Part shown: one piece after another, positions 6,404-8,563 of the stretch
Numbering within the stretch: position 1 is the stretch's first letter
Layout of the letters: each line of letters opens with the position of its first letter
Assembly (NCBI GenBank): GCA_036270095.1
Contig: DATBDE010000030.1
Coordinates: 1 to 8,563, forward strand
Source of the DNA: DATBDE01 sp036270095
GTDB taxonomy: Bacteria; Actinomycetota; Thermoleophilia; Solirubrobacterales; Solirubrobacteraceae
DNA length: 8,563 nt
Reading direction: 5' to 3'
The notes under the pieces: generated by a model
What the model was told of the DNA's origin: nothing
What the model saw: the letters and a program-made list of their open reading frames with translations, nothing else
The model's database searches: none
Made by a program: the position numbers and the translations under genes

Positions 6404-7155
6404 TACCGGTCGACGGCGTCGCCGGCGTCCACGCGCTGGTCACCGGCGCGGGCCGCGGCATCGGCGCGCCACCGCGCTCGCGCTCGCGCGTGGCGGGGCG
6501 TCGGTGACACTGGCGGCGCGGTCGGGCGACGAGCTCGAGGCGGTCGCGGAGGAGATCGCCGCCGCCGCGAGATCGCGCACTGCGTGACGGCCGACGTGAC
6601 CGACCCCGACGCGGTCGACGCGCTCGTGGCGGCCAGCGCCGAGCACCGCGGCCTACGCATCTGCGTCAACAGCGCGGGCGTGAACAAGCCCGGGCCGACG
6701 GCCGACCTGCCGCTGGCCGACTTCGACGCCGTGCTCGAGGTCAACGTGCGCGGCACGTTCCTGGTCAGCCGCGCGATGGGGCGCGCGCTGCTGGCGGCGG
6801 GCCGCGGCGGGAGCATCGTCAACGTCTCTTCGCAGATGGGCGCCGTCGGCTATCCGGGGCGGGCGGCGTACTGCGCGAGCAAGCACGCGGTCAACGGGCT
6901 GACCAAGGCGCTGGCCGTGGAATGGGCGCCGCAGGAGATCCGGGTCAACGCGGTCGCGCCTTCATCCGCACGCCGCTGACCGCGCCGATGCTGGCGGACC
7001 CGGAGTTCCAGGAAGAGGTGCTGCGCCGGATTCCCATGGGCCGCATCGGCGACCCGCCCGACGTGGCCGACGCGATCGTGTTCCTGGCCTCGGACGCGTC
7101 GCGGCTCGTGACCGGATCGATACTGGCAGTCGACGGAGGATGGGTGGCCTGTTGA
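6400..7155 (+). pseudogene. SDR-family NAD(P)-dependent oxidoreductase, interrupted by three frame breaks as sequenced
   Basis: The gene starts at GTG 6400 (GGGAGGT 6 bases upstream, GTGA overlap with the cyclase gene) and ends at TGA 7155. Reading three frames in turn rebuilds a typical SDR of about 252 residues. Cofactor motif TGAGRGIG is in the first frame. ATALALARGGASVTLAAR begins at 6468 in the second. DVTDPDAV, CVNSAG (the NNAG-type motif), catalytic Ser (codon 6830-6832) and the YCASK Tyr/Lys (Tyr codon 6869-6871) are in the third. FIRTPLTAPML ... VDGGW starts at 6961, back in the first frame. The breaks lie at 6465-6468, 6558-6568 and about 6959-6961. Each shifts the frame as one missing base would (the third could be four). 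Read literally, translation stops at 6507 after about 35 residues. All catalytic residues are kept, and both ends keep coupled 4-base overlaps. SDRs interconvert alcohols and ketones; the substrate is unknown. It is either a recent pseudogene or an intact gene with sequencing indels, the latter favoured. Confidence 0.85.
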
Positions 7156-8427
7156 GCAAGATCGTGAAGCAGGCATCGCCGCAGACCGCGGCCGCAACGC
7201 AGGAGATCCGCGACACCGTCGCGCAGATCCTGGCCGACGTCGAGCGCGAGGGCGAGGCGGCGGTGCGCCGCTACTCACAGCGCTTCGACTCCTGGGACCC
7301 GCCGTCGTTCATCGTCAGCGACGACGAGATCGCCGCGGCGGCCGAGTCGCTGGACGCCGAGCTGCGCGACCACATCGCGTTCGCCGAGGACCAGGTGCGC
7401 GGGTTCGCGGAGCTCCAGCTCGAGCAGCTGCGCGACTTCGAGACCGAGACGCTGCCCGGCATCGTCCTGGGGCCAGAAGCACATCCCGGTCAACGCGGTG
7501 GGCTCGTACTCGCCGGGCGGCCGCTACCCGATGCTCGCCTCGTCGATCATGACCGTGGTCGTGCCCAAGGTCGCGAGCGTGCACCGCGTCGTGGCCGCCG
7601 CGCCGCCGGCCCACGCCAAGGGCATCCACCCGCCGCAGCTGCACGCCATGGCCACCTCGGGCGCCGACCAGATCCTCTGCGTGGGCGGCGTGCAGGGCCT
7701 GGCCGCGCTGGCGTTCGGGATCGAGGGCGTCGAGCCGGTCGACATGCTCGTGGGCGCCGGCAACGCCTACGTGGCCGAGGCCAAGCGCCAGCTCTTCGGC
7801 AGGGTCGGCATCGACCTGCTCGCGGGCCCGACCGAGATCCTCATCATCGCCGACGCCAGCGCCGACCCCGACCTGGTGGCGGCCGACCTGCTGGGCCAGG
7901 CCGAACACGGCCCGACCTCGCCTGCGGTGCTGGTGACCACGTCGGAGGAGATGGCCCGCGCCGCGCAGGCCGCGGTCGACCGATGGCTGGAGACCTGGCC
8001 CACGGCCGAGGTCGCCGGGCAGGCGTGGCGCGACCGCGGGATGGTGGTGCTGGCCGACGACGACGAGGCGGTGCGCCTGGCCGACGAGATCGCCACCGAG
8101 CACCTCGAGATCCAGACCCGCGACCCCGACTGGTACCTGCAGCGGCTGACCAACTACGGCTCGGCCTTCGTCGGCGCGGGCGCGACGGTCGCGTTCTCGG
8201 ACAAGGCGATCGGCACCAACCACGTCCTCCCCACCGGGCGCGCCGCGCGCTACACCGGCGGCCTGTGGGTGGGGAAGTTCCTCAAGACCGTCACCTACCA
8301 GAAGGTCACCGACGAGGGCATCCGCGCCGTGGCGCCGCCCACGGCGGCGATCTCCGACGCCGAGGGCTTCGGCGGCCACGCCCTGACGGCGCGGATCCGG
8401 CTCGAGCGCGTCGAGGGCGGCGGCTAG
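7152..8427 (+). pseudogene. Histidinol dehydrogenase-family enzyme (catabolic, HpsN/sulfopropanediol dehydrogenase-like), one frameshift as sequenced
   Basis: The gene starts at TTG 7152 (TTGA overlap with the SDR stop; GGAGGA at 7135-7140; ATG 7140 is an in-frame alternative) and ends at 8427. The first part reads through VERE.GEAAVRRYSQRFD to ETLPGIVLG. One extra base in the GGGG run at 7469-7472 then shifts the frame, and QKHIPVNAVGSYSPGGRYP continues from about 7473. The repaired product has about 424 residues. It holds Q249 and H252 (LLGQAEHG), E316-H317 (EHLEI), D350 (SDKAIGTNHVLPT) and H409 (GGHALTAR). Each is exactly ten less than the zinc-binding and catalytic residues I recall for E. 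coli HisD (259, 262, 326, 327, 360, 419). AARYTGGLWVGKFLKTVTYQ and AEGFGGHA resemble sulfopropanediol 3-dehydrogenase (HpsN) rather than biosynthetic HisD. With no his genes nearby, a role in oxidising a catabolic alcohol is more likely than histidine synthesis. The substrate is unknown. Confidence 0.87.
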
Positions 8428-8563
8428 CGCGCGCCGACGTAGTGGTAGCGGTTCAGCGGGCGGCCCGGGCCCCGGGTCTCCCGCTCGACCCGCACCGCGC
8501 CGATCACGTCGAGGTAGTCGAGGTAGCGGCGGGCGGTCACGCGCGCGACGCCGATCTCGCGCC
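8424..8563 (-). CDS. Response regulator of CitB/DpiA (CitT) type, C-terminal DNA-binding end only
   Basis: A minus-strand frame runs in from the right edge and ends at TAG 8426-8424; 45 residues are visible. They read REIGVARVTARRYLDYLDVI, then GAVRVERETRGPGRPLNRYHYVGAR. The pattern G.aRvTARRYL.YL...G.v......GpGRP.hrY matches the C-terminal helix-turn-helix of citrate/C4-dicarboxylate-type response regulators (CitB, DpiA, DcuR). The receiver domain and any partner sensor kinase would lie beyond 8563. The gene converges on the operon and shares the CTAG palindrome as a double stop (8424-8427). If the family call holds, the neighbouring locus senses a carboxylate, perhaps with a transport system. 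The call is based on a short segment. Confidence 0.72.
   Translation of the reverse strand, partial: REIGVARVTARRYLDYLDVIGAVRVERETRGPGRPLNRYHYVGAR

Noticed and set aside
6584..6979. Separate short SDR gene starting at GTG 6584
   Set aside because: It is only the middle of an SDR. The cofactor-binding start and the C-terminus are found in the other two frames directly adjacent.
7498..8427. Shorter HisD-like gene starting at GTG 7498
   Set aside because: The preceding 345 bases encode the correct HisD N-terminus in another frame up to the GGGG run, so this GTG is an internal Val codon.
7152..8427. Histidine biosynthesis role (hisD proper)
   Set aside because: No other his genes are present, the operon is catabolic in character, and the C-terminal motifs resemble HpsN-type enzymes.

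Overview
The window is very GC-rich and gene-dense. Third codon positions are almost all G or C, GTG and TTG starts are used, and there are strong Shine-Dalgarno sites and 4-base gene overlaps. This suggests a high-GC actinobacterium. The protein style reminds me of soil Solirubrobacterales/Thermoleophilia, but the sequence alone cannot settle the genus. No RNA gene, CRISPR array, insertion sequence, prophage gene or integration site was seen, and no gene-free stretch exceeds about 105 bases.

Layout. (1) Positions 1-678, minus strand: a VOC-superfamily (glyoxalase/extradiol-dioxygenase fold) gene, coupled by a TGATG overlap to the N-terminus of what looks like a fumarylacetoacetate hydrolase (FAH) family gene that runs off the left edge. 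(2) Positions 679-782: a divergent control region holding a perfect ATAGC-N5-GCTAT palindrome with T-N11-A geometry, a candidate LysR operator. (3) Positions 783-8427, plus strand: a seven-gene catabolic-looking operon. In order it holds a LysR regulator, an FAD aromatic-ring monooxygenase resembling 2,6-dihydroxypyridine 3-monooxygenase, a CocE/NonD (S15-type) serine hydrolase, a 3-hydroxyisobutyrate-dehydrogenase-family oxidoreductase, a cyclase/kynurenine-formamidase-family metal hydrolase, an SDR oxidoreductase, and a histidinol-dehydrogenase-family enzyme of the HpsN-like catabolic branch. The last four genes each start inside a 4-base overlap (ATGA, ATGA, GTGA, TTGA). (4) Positions 8424-8563, minus strand: the C-terminus of a CitB/DpiA-type response regulator, convergent with the operon and sharing a CTAG double stop.

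How the genes may work together (inference). The CocE-type hydrolase could release a building block from an ester or amide. The FAD enzyme could hydroxylate a ring, probably a hydroxylated (hetero)aromatic. The divergent VOC and FAH genes and the cyclase-type hydrolase could open and cleave the ring or its lactone/amide product. The three dehydrogenases could then oxidise hydroxy-acid or alcohol intermediates. LysR would sense the substrate. The substrate is unknown and I do not recognise this exact gene combination as a named pathway.

Quality warning. The SDR gene carries three frame breaks and the HisD-like gene one, all within about 1 kb (6465-7472), although both proteins are otherwise motif-complete. 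Either this stretch has sequencing/assembly indels or the end of the operon has very recently decayed.
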